Source of the DNA: Cyclobacteriaceae bacterium
GTDB lineage: Bacteria; Bacteroidota; Bacteroidia; Cytophagales; Cyclobacteriaceae
Length of the DNA stretch: 7,786 bases
Assembly: GCA_947458795.1 (NCBI GenBank)
Contig: CANHCD010000081.1
Span: forward strand, 1 to 7,786
Direction of reading: 5' to 3'
Below, in pieces: positions 1 through 6,660 of the stretch. Below the pieces are notes generated by a model. That model was not told where the DNA came from. It worked only from the letters and a program-made list of their open reading frames with translations, and did not search any database. The first letter of the stretch is position 1, and every line of letters starts with the position of its first letter. The translations under genes were made by a program, and so were the position numbers.

Positions 1-4
1 AGCA

Positions 5-1450
5 ATGGTGCAGGATCAAGTCAAAGAGACCCACCGGGAAAAGTTAGTCGAACTCCTGCAGCCCATGTATGGACAAAGCTACTCTTCCACATATGCTTTT
101 TTAAGTGCTTATTCTTCCAATTTTGATCCATATAACGAGGAACTGAAAGCAAAACAAGCTTGGGATCAAGTGATTTGGGACGATTATGGATTTGCCTTGG
201 CCAAAGCGGCTGGCGAAGGACCTGGTCGAGCATATCCTTGGACCAGTTTGGCCTTGTCAATAGGACTTGTGGTCTTGGGTGGTATTCTGTTTCAATTTGC
301 TGGATCTGGTTCAGTGCATACAAGTTTGGCACATACTGGAGTATTCCATTCCTCGCTCAAGAATAGAGGTGTATTGGGCATGCTTACGGGCACCTACCTG
401 ATCGGGTTTTATGTGATTTTGTACTGGTTTCCAGCCTATCTCAGTCCATTGGTATGGATGGTGGAACCCATTGCGCAGTTCTTGTCAGGGGGCCCTGCCA
501 GCCAGTGGTTTTTATATGGTTTGGTGTACACCTTGGCGATAGGAGTAATGGGGATTCGGATGGTGTTGAAGTACCGGGACAACAAGTACCAGCAGCTGCG
601 CACGGCTTCGGTGGTATTCTTTCAAACAGCCTTTGCCTTTCTTATTCCTGAAGTGCTCGTTTTGTTGAATAAACCCTATTTTGATTTCAAGAATATCTGG
701 CCTTTGGATTACGATTTCTTCTATGATTATCAGATAGATACCTTTATTTCTAGCGGTGGATTGGGGCTATTTATGTTGATTTGGGGGATTCTGTTGATTG
801 TGATTGGTGTGCCAGCATTTACCTATTTCTACGGCAAACGCTGGTACTGCTCCTGGGTTTGTGGCTGTGGAGGCTTGGCAGAGACAGTCGGAGATGGATT
901 CCGTCACCTGTCTGACAAATCCTTGAAGGCCTGGCAATGGGAGCGTTGGATGATTCATGGCGTACTTGCTTTGGCTGTGGTCATGACCTCCTTAACCATT
1001 ATCAACTATTTTTCTTCCTTCAGTCTTTTAGGGCAGGTAACCAATCAACTGCATTCTTTTTATGGATTTGCCATTGGCTCTGCTTTCGCGGGAGTAGTGG
1101 GAACAGGTTTTTATCCCTTCATGGGAAATCGGGTTTGGTGTCGATTTGGTTGTCCCTTGGCAGCCTATTTAGGTTTGGTGCAACGATTTAAATCCCGCTT
1201 CCGCATCACTACCAATGGAGGACAGTGCATCTCCTGCGGCAATTGCTCCACCCATTGCGAGATGGGGATTGATGTGCGGGCTTATGCGCAGCAGGGCCAA
1301 AATATTGTGCGATCTTCTTGCGTGGGATGTGGGGTTTGTGCCTCGGTTTGTCCACGTGGCGTTTTGAAGTTGGAAAATGGTCCCGAAGAGGGGCGTATTC
1401 ACGAGTTCCCGATCCTTATCGGCAACGATTCCATCAAATTGAGATCCTAA
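5..1450 (+). CDS. Membrane-bound 4Fe-4S protein, NosR/NapH/CcoG-like (5' end uncertain)
   Basis: Polytopic inner-membrane electron-transfer protein with a cytoplasmic ferredoxin-like tail. A soluble N-terminal part (about residues 1-78) precedes roughly seven hydrophobic segments (about 80-99, 122-148, 169-187, 199-221, 251-277, 315-338 and 353-373). Two membrane-proximal cysteine motifs follow the pattern of NosR/NapH/CcoG proteins: C282-x3-C286-x-C288 after the fifth segment, and C379-x3-C383-P after the seventh. The C-terminus has two 4Fe-4S motifs, C408/C411/C414/C418 and C439/C442/C445/C449, the second ending in CP. The first membrane motif is unusual because CGCGG replaces the expected CP. 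Members of this family pass electrons for nitrous oxide reduction, nitrate reduction or copper handling in oxidase assembly, but no partner for those pathways is visible here. The reading frame is open to the left edge, so ATG 5 may be internal and the N-terminal part may belong to a longer or fused protein. The stop directly abuts the next start (TAAATG). Fe-S membrane protein is near certain; the exact role is unknown. Confidence 0.88.
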   Translation: MVQDQVKETHREKLVELLQPMYGQSYSSTYAFLSAYSSNFDPYNEELKAKQAWDQVIWDDYGFALAKAAGEGPGRAYPWTSLALSIGLVVLGGILFQFAGSGSVHTSLAHTGVFHSSLKNRGVLGMLTGTYLIGFYVILYWFPAYLSPLVWMVEPIAQFLSGGPASQWFLYGLVYTLAIGVMGIRMVLKYRDNKYQQLRTASVVFFQTAFAFLIPEVLVLLNKPYFDFKNIWPLDYDFFYDYQIDTFISSGGLGLFMLIWGILLIVIGVPAFTYFYGKRWYCSWVCGCGGLAETVGDGFRHLSDKSLKAWQWERWMIHGVLALAVVMTSLTIINYFSSFSLLGQVTNQLHSFYGFAIGSAFAGVVGTGFYPFMGNRVWCRFGCPLAAYLGLVQRFKSRFRITTNGGQCISCGNCSTHCEMGIDVRAYAQQGQNIVRSSCVGCGVCASVCPRGVLKLENGPEEGRIHEFPILIGNDSIKLRS

Positions 1451-2908
1451 ATGGTACTCCTGTATATCTGTGCTGGCCTCTATTTTTTGGGGATGGGTTT
1501 TATATTCTTGTACAGCCTGGCACAAGGGCATCTGTTGGTGTATTTCTTCAAGTTTAGAAAAACAGAAAAGCAGGTTCCGCATCTGGTTCCCAATCCTTGG
1601 CCAAAGGTCACGGTGCAGCTTCCCATCTACAACGAACTGTATGTAGTCGAGCGACTGATAGATGCAGTAGCCAAACTCAATTATCCCAGTGATTTACTTC
1701 AAATCCAGATTTTGGATGACAGCACGGATCAGACTTCTGAACTGATTCAGGCCAAGTTGTTGGCTTATCCATCGGTCAATTTTAAGTACCTCCAACGTAC
1801 CAATCGGCAAGGATTTAAGGCGGGGGCATTGCGAGAAGCCTTGCCCTCTGCTGAAGGAGAGTTTATTACCATCTTTGATGCGGATTTTGTGCCGGATCCC
1901 GATTTTCTGATCAAGGCCTTGCCCTATTTTTCCTCCACCCAAGTGGGTATGGTGCAGAGCCGCTGGACGCACCTCAATCAAAACTATTCCATCCTCACAC
2001 AGCTGCAGGCTTTTGCCCTGGATGCCCATTTCTTGATTGAGCAGTCGGGGAGAAACCAGCAAGGGGCCTTTATCAATTTCAATGGGACGGCAGGAATTTG
2101 GAGAAAAGGGTGCATTCTAGATGCAGGAAACTGGGAGGATGACACGCTCACCGAGGATTTGGATTTGAGTTACCGTGCCCAACGAAAAGGATGGAAGTTT
2201 GTATACCGACCTGAAATCGAATCCCCAGCAGAATTGCCGCCGATTCTTTCGGCAATCAAATCCCAACAATTCCGATGGACCAAGGGCGGGGCGGAATGTG
2301 CGGTCAAGCATGCAGGGAAGGTTCTCAAAGAAAACCACCCCATGGGCATTAAATTTCATGCCTTTGCGCATCTCTTCAATTCCACCATATTCATTGCCAT
2401 ACTCTTGACAAGCTTTTCCAGCATCGGGCTCTGGTGGGGGGTGCAGTTGAAGGTGATTCCTCTGGAACTTTTTTGGGCTTCAGGAATTTCCATGATTGGG
2501 TTTGTGCTCGTAGCGGGGGTGTATTTGGTTTCCTATCTTACCGCGCAGCCCTATTCTTGGAAGTCTATTCTTGGAGCTGTGTGGAAGTTGCCCCTCTTTT
2601 TTTCGGTATCTATGGGTCTTGCCCTGCACAATTCTCAGGCTGTACTGGAAGGCTTAACTGGAAAGAAATCCCCATTTATCCGTACCCCAAAATTTAATCT
2701 TGAAGCTGGTAGCGTCTCACTTCAGGAAAACGCCTACCGACTACGGGCTCTGCCTATGAGCACTTGGCTGGAAGGGGGTATGGGGCTTTTGTTTGGAGGG
2801 ATGGTTGTCTTGGCTATCGTCTACGGCAATTTTCTTTTTCTACCCTTTCATGGGCTTTTGGCATTGGGTTATAGCCTTGTGTTTATTTCGTCTTTACGCA
2901 CTCGCTAA
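1451..2908 (+). CDS. Family 2 glycosyltransferase, cellulose-synthase/CslA-like, membrane-embedded
   Basis: Predicted processive or lipid-directed beta-glycosyltransferase of the inner membrane, 485 residues. A membrane segment at about 2-32 is followed by a cytoplasmic GT-A domain with the full set of signatures: VQLPIYNE (55-62), DDST (89-92), FDADF (142-146, the metal and nucleotide-sugar binding DxD), FNGTAG (210-215), TEDLDLS (234-240, catalytic base region) and QQFRW (272-276, the Q-x-x-R-W acceptor motif). Four or five hydrophobic segments follow (about 306-329, 335-363, 378-396, 441-462 and 464-481), with a cytoplasmic RTPKF motif at 411-415 that resembles CslA-type enzymes. There is no PilZ domain, so direct cyclic-di-GMP control as in BcsA is not expected from this chain. 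The sugar (glucose or mannose) cannot be told from the sequence. The start is fixed by abutment to the upstream stop, and the N-terminal membrane segment begins at once. The stop shares one base with the next start. All catalytic motifs are intact, so it should be active. Confidence 0.93.
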   Translation: MVLLYICAGLYFLGMGFIFLYSLAQGHLLVYFFKFRKTEKQVPHLVPNPWPKVTVQLPIYNELYVVERLIDAVAKLNYPSDLLQIQILDDSTDQTSELIQAKLLAYPSVNFKYLQRTNRQGFKAGALREALPSAEGEFITIFDADFVPDPDFLIKALPYFSSTQVGMVQSRWTHLNQNYSILTQLQAFALDAHFLIEQSGRNQQGAFINFNGTAGIWRKGCILDAGNWEDDTLTEDLDLSYRAQRKGWKFVYRPEIESPAELPPILSAIKSQQFRWTKGGAECAVKHAGKVLKENHPMGIKFHAFAHLFNSTIFIAILLTSFSSIGLWWGVQLKVIPLELFWASGISMIGFVLVAGVYLVSYLTAQPYSWKSILGAVWKLPLFFSVSMGLALHNSQAVLEGLTGKKSPFIRTPKFNLEAGSVSLQENAYRLRALPMSTWLEGGMGLLFGGMVVLAIVYGNFLFLPFHGLLALGYSLVFISSLRTR

Positions 2909-3621
2909 TGCTTGCTATGAATACCCCGCCAATTGTTGATGTCATCATCCCTGCTTTCAATGAGGAAAATTCCATAGCCAAGGTAATTGGGGATATTCCA
3001 GCGCTGGTTCGCCATGTTGTGGTAGCCAATAACAATTCGACCGATCTAACCGCAGAGGTGGCAAAAGCAGCGGGTGCTCAGGTGGTATTTGAACCGCAAA
3101 AAGGCTACGGAAAGGCTTGTTTGACGGCTATGGATTGGATCAAGCAGCAAGAAGTTCAACCCGATATTTTGGTCTTTTTGGATGGTGATTACAGTGATTA
3201 TCCCGAGGAATTGAAGTTGCTGATTGCGCCCATTCTCGGAGGAAAGTCCGACCTAGTTATCGGATCTCGCTCCTTGGGTCAGCGTGAAGCTGGCTCCATG
3301 ACAATTCCACAGGTTTTCGGCAATGAACTAGCTACCACGCTAATGCGCTGGATGTATGGGGCTAATTTCTCTGATTTAGGTCCTTTTCGGGCGATTCATT
3401 GGAGGAAATTGCTTGCCTTGGGAATGGTGGATCAGAATTTTGGATGGACCATTGAGATGCAAATCAAGGCGCACCAAGCAGGCCTTTCTTACGCGGAGGT
3501 GCCGGTCACTTACCGAAAACGAATTGGTGTTTCGAAAGTGAGCGGAACGGTGAAAGGGGTTATTGGCGCCGGATATAAAATTATTTTCACGATATTTAAG
3601 TATTGGCGGCCCTTTCGATAG
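2908..3621 (+). CDS. DPM1-like family 2 glycosyltransferase (polyprenyl-phosphate sugar synthase type)
   Basis: Predicted cytoplasmic, membrane-associated enzyme that moves a sugar from a nucleotide donor, possibly to polyprenyl phosphate; 237 residues. The GT-A fold is read from VDVIIPAFNEE (10-20), NNNSTD (41-46), QKGYGKA (64-70), the DGD metal-binding motif (92-94), DLVIGSR (115-121) and NFGWTIEMQIKA (177-188). The conserved end of the domain, EVPVTYRKRIGVSKVSG, lies at 197-213. There is no C-terminal transmembrane domain; the protein ends soon after a short hydrophobic/amphipathic stretch (218-233). This matches the short DPM1/DPG-synthase form. ATG 2908 overlaps the upstream TAA by one base (TAATG). 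A second in-frame ATG at 2917 (residue 4) is an equally plausible start and would leave 8 bases between the genes. A GT-C enzyme two genes downstream is the kind of protein that uses a polyprenyl-phosphate sugar, which supports this role. The transferred sugar is not determined. Confidence 0.88.
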   Translation: MLAMNTPPIVDVIIPAFNEENSIAKVIGDIPALVRHVVVANNNSTDLTAEVAKAAGAQVVFEPQKGYGKACLTAMDWIKQQEVQPDILVFLDGDYSDYPEELKLLIAPILGGKSDLVIGSRSLGQREAGSMTIPQVFGNELATTLMRWMYGANFSDLGPFRAIHWRKLLALGMVDQNFGWTIEMQIKAHQAGLSYAEVPVTYRKRIGVSKVSGTVKGVIGAGYKIIFTIFKYWRPFR

Positions 3622-3657
3622 CCGCTATTGATTGTTCCACTCTTGGCTTCTTGTCCC

Positions 3658-4560
3658 ATGCAAAAACTAGCTAGATTAACCCTGCCTTTATATTTATTTC
3701 TTTTTTTGGGTGCAGTTGGATTAGTTTCCTGTGCTCCAGAGAATAGAGAAGGGGTGGTAGAAACTCAATTTGCAAGTTACTGGTACCAAGGAACTGCTGA
3801 GGTGAATGTATTTGACTTGCAGCAAAGCAGGTATGGGGTGGTTCGTCCGGGCAAGGCAGTCATGATTTTTGTTACCGAAGATTTTTCTAAAAGCAAGCAA
3901 GTTAAGTTGGACGCTCCTGAGGACAGGCCTTCGGATGCACAGAAGGTGCTGAAATTGAATATGACGCGGGATTTTGTGACGGGTGTGTATCCCTATCACA
4001 CCATGCTATCGGTATTTACTCCGGTATACGAAGAAAGCCCGGCTCCAAAATTGACAGCCTCGGTGACCGAGTGGTGTGGGCAATCCTTTACCCAACTCAA
4101 CCACAAGTCCGGGAAATATACTGCAAAGCAGTTTTCCTATTTTGAATCTGAGGGGGATCTGGAATCCAAACTGGATGGACAAGCGGAAGAGGAGCTTTTC
4201 ACCTTAATCCGACTTCATCCCGACTTAGTTCCTCTTGGAAATGTCACCCTGATTCCCAGCCTTATTTTTCAGCGCTTTGCACATATTCCGTTGAAGGCAG
4301 AGCAAGCGACTATCTCCCGAAAAGCCTTGGGGTCGGACCAAGCCGAGGTGAAGGTCGTGTATGCCGAGATTGGTCGGACGGTTACCATTCGCTACCAGCA
4401 ACTTTTTCCTTTTGAGATTACTGGCTTTACCGAAACCTGGACCAAAGCAAATGGGCAGCAGGAAGTGACCACGGCTACCCGAACGCACTTGAGGCAGATG
4501 CCGTATTGGAAGCAAAACGAGCAGGTATATGAATCCCTGCGAAAGGAATTGGGACTTTGA
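3658..4560 (+). CDS. Predicted lipoprotein, Bacteroidota-type conserved hypothetical
   Basis: 300 residues. The N-terminus is a lipoprotein signal peptide: basic start MQKLAR, hydrophobic core (7-20) and lipobox LVSC, with the lipidated cysteine at residue 25. I prefer ATG 3658 because it places the signal peptide normally; the frame is open further up to TTG 3628, but that adds ten residues without signal character. The mature part has no membrane segment and appears beta-rich. Notable stretches are YWYQGTAEVNVFDL (41-54), a basic/aromatic stretch around RYGVVRPGKAVMIFVTEDF (58-76), VYPYHTMLSVFTPV (110-123) and SVTEWCGQ (135-142), which carries one further cysteine (140). I do not recognise a characterised domain. 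From memory, similar Bacteroidota proteins are sometimes labelled septum formation inhibitor Maf, but the nucleotide-pyrophosphatase motifs of real Maf are not visible here. Its place between a DPM1-like transferase and a GT-C transferase suggests a periplasmic or outer-membrane role with their product. Function unknown. Confidence 0.85.
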   Translation: MQKLARLTLPLYLFLFLGAVGLVSCAPENREGVVETQFASYWYQGTAEVNVFDLQQSRYGVVRPGKAVMIFVTEDFSKSKQVKLDAPEDRPSDAQKVLKLNMTRDFVTGVYPYHTMLSVFTPVYEESPAPKLTASVTEWCGQSFTQLNHKSGKYTAKQFSYFESEGDLESKLDGQAEEELFTLIRLHPDLVPLGNVTLIPSLIFQRFAHIPLKAEQATISRKALGSDQAEVKVVYAEIGRTVTIRYQQLFPFEITGFTETWTKANGQQEVTTATRTHLRQMPYWKQNEQVYESLRKELGL

Positions 4561-4568
4561 GTGATCCA

Positions 4569-5888
4569 ATGAAAAGGGGATTTAAAGTTGCTTCAGTCGT
4601 TCTTTTGGCTGGGGCTTTACTGCTTTTGGCACAGGTTCCTCGGGAAAATTTCGGATTGACGGTTCTCCTATTCTCTCTTGCATTTGGAGGCATGCTGGGC
4701 AGTTACCTACTCTCTGGTGAGGAAGTTAATTTCAAGAGGCTGCTGCTGCTCGGGATACTTTTGAGGGGATGTCTTTTCTTTTTTGAGCCGAATTGGTCGG
4801 AGGACGGAGCGAGGTTTTTGTGGGATGGGGAGCTTTTACGTCAAGGTCAGAATCCTTACGGCTTGACTCCAACGCAAGTACTAGAGCAACAAGGGCAGGG
4901 AAGCGGGCTAGGTGCCCAGCTTTTTCAAGACCTGAATTCTCCGAACTACTATTCTGTGTATCCTCCCCTCAATCAAGCATTCTTTTGGCTTGGAGCGTTG
5001 GCGGCGCAGGGGAGTGTGGCGCAAGGATATCTTGCAATGCGATGCATGCTTCTGCTGGGTGAGATAGGTGTTTTTTACCTGCTTTGGGGATTATTGGTTC
5101 GGTTTCAACTTCCGGGGAAACAGATTTTGCTTTACTGGTTTAATCCCTTGGTGATCTTGGAAGTAGTGGGCAACCTGCATTTTGAAGGGTTTGTACTCTT
5201 GTTTTTACTGGGCATACTTCTCAATTTATCTCGGCAGAAGCTGGGATGGGCAGGTACATTTTGGGGATTGGCTGTGGGGATGAAATTGCTCCCATTCTTG
5301 TTAGCCCCGGCTTTTTTCTTTTGGAAGGGTGTTCGAATTTCACTTCGGTTCTGGGGTATGGCTACTGGGGTTTTAGTCTTGGCTTTTTTTCCGTTAGTCT
5401 ACTGGAATTCATCGGAAAATTTCCTCCAAAGCCTTCAACTCTATCAAGGGAAATTTGAGTTCAATGCCTCGCTGTATTACTTGTTTCGAGCCGTAGGTTT
5501 TGAGCTCGTAGGTTTCAATACCATTTGGTACCTGACGAAAATTGGAATGGTGATCACCCTCTTTGGAGCAGTTTGGATTTCTTGGAAGCAGTCGAATGCC
5601 AGCCTCTTCGAAATCCCTGGTTTATGGGTGTTGTTGTACTTGTTGTACTTTTTGCTGCAGCCGGTGGTTCATCCTTGGTATTTATTACCAGGATTGGGCT
5701 TGTCCATTCTTTCTCGCCAATGGACTTTCCTGCTTTGGTCTTTTGGTGCGATTTTTTCCTACCAGGCTTACAGCCAAAATCCGATTCAGGAGCAAGCCCT
5801 ATTTTTAGGTTTGGAATATGGACTGGTGCTCCTTGGTCTTTACTTGGACTATTTTCGAAAGCAAAGAACTACTACCTTAGGTCTATGA
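4569..5888 (+). CDS. GT-C type integral membrane glycosyltransferase (mannosyltransferase-like)
   Basis: 439 residues, almost wholly hydrophobic, with about ten or more membrane segments. Hallmarks of lipid-linked-sugar-dependent GT-C enzymes are visible. After the second hydrophobic region comes the first periplasmic loop with WSEDGARFLWDG (76-87) and GQNPYG (93-98). It is followed by NYYSVYPPLNQAFFW (126-140), NLHFEG (202-207), the GMKLLPFLLAP stretch (237-247) and HPWYLLPG (368-375). In this class the acidic residues of the first loop (here E78 and D79) are the catalytic/metal site, and the donor is a polyprenyl-phosphate sugar rather than a nucleotide sugar. The start is ATG 4569, 8 bases after the preceding stop; an upstream in-frame TTG at 4557 is unlikely. 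The stop overlaps the next start by four bases (ATGA). It probably works with the DPM1-like enzyme at 2908-3621. Class assignment is firm; the sugar and the acceptor (glycolipid, glycan or protein) are unknown. Confidence 0.87.
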   Translation: MKRGFKVASVVLLAGALLLLAQVPRENFGLTVLLFSLAFGGMLGSYLLSGEEVNFKRLLLLGILLRGCLFFFEPNWSEDGARFLWDGELLRQGQNPYGLTPTQVLEQQGQGSGLGAQLFQDLNSPNYYSVYPPLNQAFFWLGALAAQGSVAQGYLAMRCMLLLGEIGVFYLLWGLLVRFQLPGKQILLYWFNPLVILEVVGNLHFEGFVLLFLLGILLNLSRQKLGWAGTFWGLAVGMKLLPFLLAPAFFFWKGVRISLRFWGMATGVLVLAFFPLVYWNSSENFLQSLQLYQGKFEFNASLYYLFRAVGFELVGFNTIWYLTKIGMVITLFGAVWISWKQSNASLFEIPGLWVLLYLLYFLLQPVVHPWYLLPGLGLSILSRQWTFLLWSFGAIFSYQAYSQNPIQEQALFLGLEYGLVLLGLYLDYFRKQRTTTLGL

Positions 5889-6607
5889 AAAACGCAGTGT
5901 TATTTCTTGTAATCCTATTTGCATGGTCGGCTTGTACGCCAAGCCCTGAGGAGCAGGCGCTAGATCTTTTGGACAAGTCCATCGTAGCGCATGGAGGCAA
6001 GGAGGATTGGGAGAACTTGAAGGGTATCAAATTCCAAAAGTGGACGCGGATGTTGGATGCAGAAGGGAATATAGAATCGGAGTTGGATCAATCGCATGCC
6101 TTTCGATTTAGCCCACAATTTGAAGGAAAAATCAGTTGGACCAAGGACAGCATTCCGAATTCAATGAGTTGGGACGGGGCGGTCTTTCGCTACCAGATGG
6201 GGGAGAATGAGGTGTTGAATCCTGATTTTTTGGCTTCAAAGAAGAAAGATTTTGATGCTGCATTTTACACCGTGGCACAGCCTTGGAAGTTACTCGACAA
6301 GGGAGGAAAACTCATTTACGAAGGGAAAAAGACCTTAGAGAATGGTAAGGAAGTGGAATCCATTCGGGTGGATTATGGCCCAGATTCAGATACCTGGTGG
6401 TACTATTTTGATCCAAGCAACTTCCTGATGGTGGGCAATGAAGTTAAGCTCAAGGATCACCGAAGTTTGGTTTACGATCTAGCTGCTGAGCAGGCGGACA
6501 AATTGCTATTTCACGGTACCCGAGAAAGTTGGCGGGTGGATGAGTCAGGGAAGCGCTTGTTTCTCCGAGCCGAGTACCGTTATTCAAATTTTGAATTGGT
6601 GTATTGA
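5885..6607 (+). CDS. Small predicted lipoprotein, DUF6503-like (first of a tandem pair)
   Basis: 240 residues. The signal peptide MKNAVLFLVILFAWSAC puts a candidate lipidation cysteine at residue 17; the lipobox WSAC has an unusual tryptophan at -3, so lipidation is likely but not certain. The mature protein opens with a short helix ending in IVAHGG (33-38) and continues as a beta-rich domain. It includes MSWDGAVFRYQMG (94-106), LIYEGKKTLENGKEVESIRV (143-162) and PDSDTWWYYFDPSNFLMVG (166-184). Helix, then AHGG, then paired strands ending near an aromatic (Y/W)F-D patch recurs in the next gene, so I read the two as distant paralogues. The fold may resemble LolA-like lipoprotein-binding barrels, but that is inference. 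ATG 5885 overlaps the upstream stop (ATGA), which predicts translational coupling to the GT-C enzyme. The frame is open far upstream, but only this start gives a signal peptide. No catalytic motif seen; function unknown. Confidence 0.86.
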   Translation: MKNAVLFLVILFAWSACTPSPEEQALDLLDKSIVAHGGKEDWENLKGIKFQKWTRMLDAEGNIESELDQSHAFRFSPQFEGKISWTKDSIPNSMSWDGAVFRYQMGENEVLNPDFLASKKKDFDAAFYTVAQPWKLLDKGGKLIYEGKKTLENGKEVESIRVDYGPDSDTWWYYFDPSNFLMVGNEVKLKDHRSLVYDLAAEQADKLLFHGTRESWRVDESGKRLFLRAEYRYSNFELVY

Positions 6608-6660
6608 TCACCGGTTCTATTTTCTCTTAAAAGAAGAATTTCATTTAAACTACTACAGCT

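Noticed and set aside
1169..1582. Antisense reading frame of 137 residues across the end of the Fe-S gene
   Set aside because: It is opposite two genes with strong family motifs, has no recognisable domain and spans their junction; it is a shadow frame. The same holds for the antisense frames at 1694-2062, 2117-2371 and 4225-4569.
1451..2908. Bacterial cellulose synthase BcsA
   Set aside because: The PilZ domain and neighbouring bcsB, bcsZ and bcsC genes are missing, and the RTPKF-bearing C-terminus is closer to CslA-like enzymes.
3628..3657. TTG start adding ten residues to the 300-residue lipoprotein
   Set aside because: The added residues MIVPLLASCP disturb the normal signal-peptide layout; ATG 3658 gives a standard basic start, core and lipobox.
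3622..3657. Terminator or promoter in the 36-base gap before the 300-residue lipoprotein gene
   Set aside because: No hairpin with a T run and no promoter-like elements are seen; the gap reads as ordinary operon spacing.
4557..4568. TTG start for the GT-C gene
   Set aside because: It would overlap the previous stop, uses a rare start codon and adds only four residues; ATG 4569 is the better choice.
5525..5884. Upstream in-frame extension of the first small lipoprotein gene, giving a 360-residue reading frame
   Set aside because: It lies wholly inside the GT-C gene in another frame, and only ATG 5885 gives a signal peptide and the usual ATGA coupling.
6608..6660. Promoter in the gap between the two small lipoprotein genes
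   Set aside because: TATTTTCT at 6619-6626 only partly fits TAnnTTTG and no TTTG sits at the expected distance. A TTCTCTT/AAGAAGAA near-palindrome is too weak to call.
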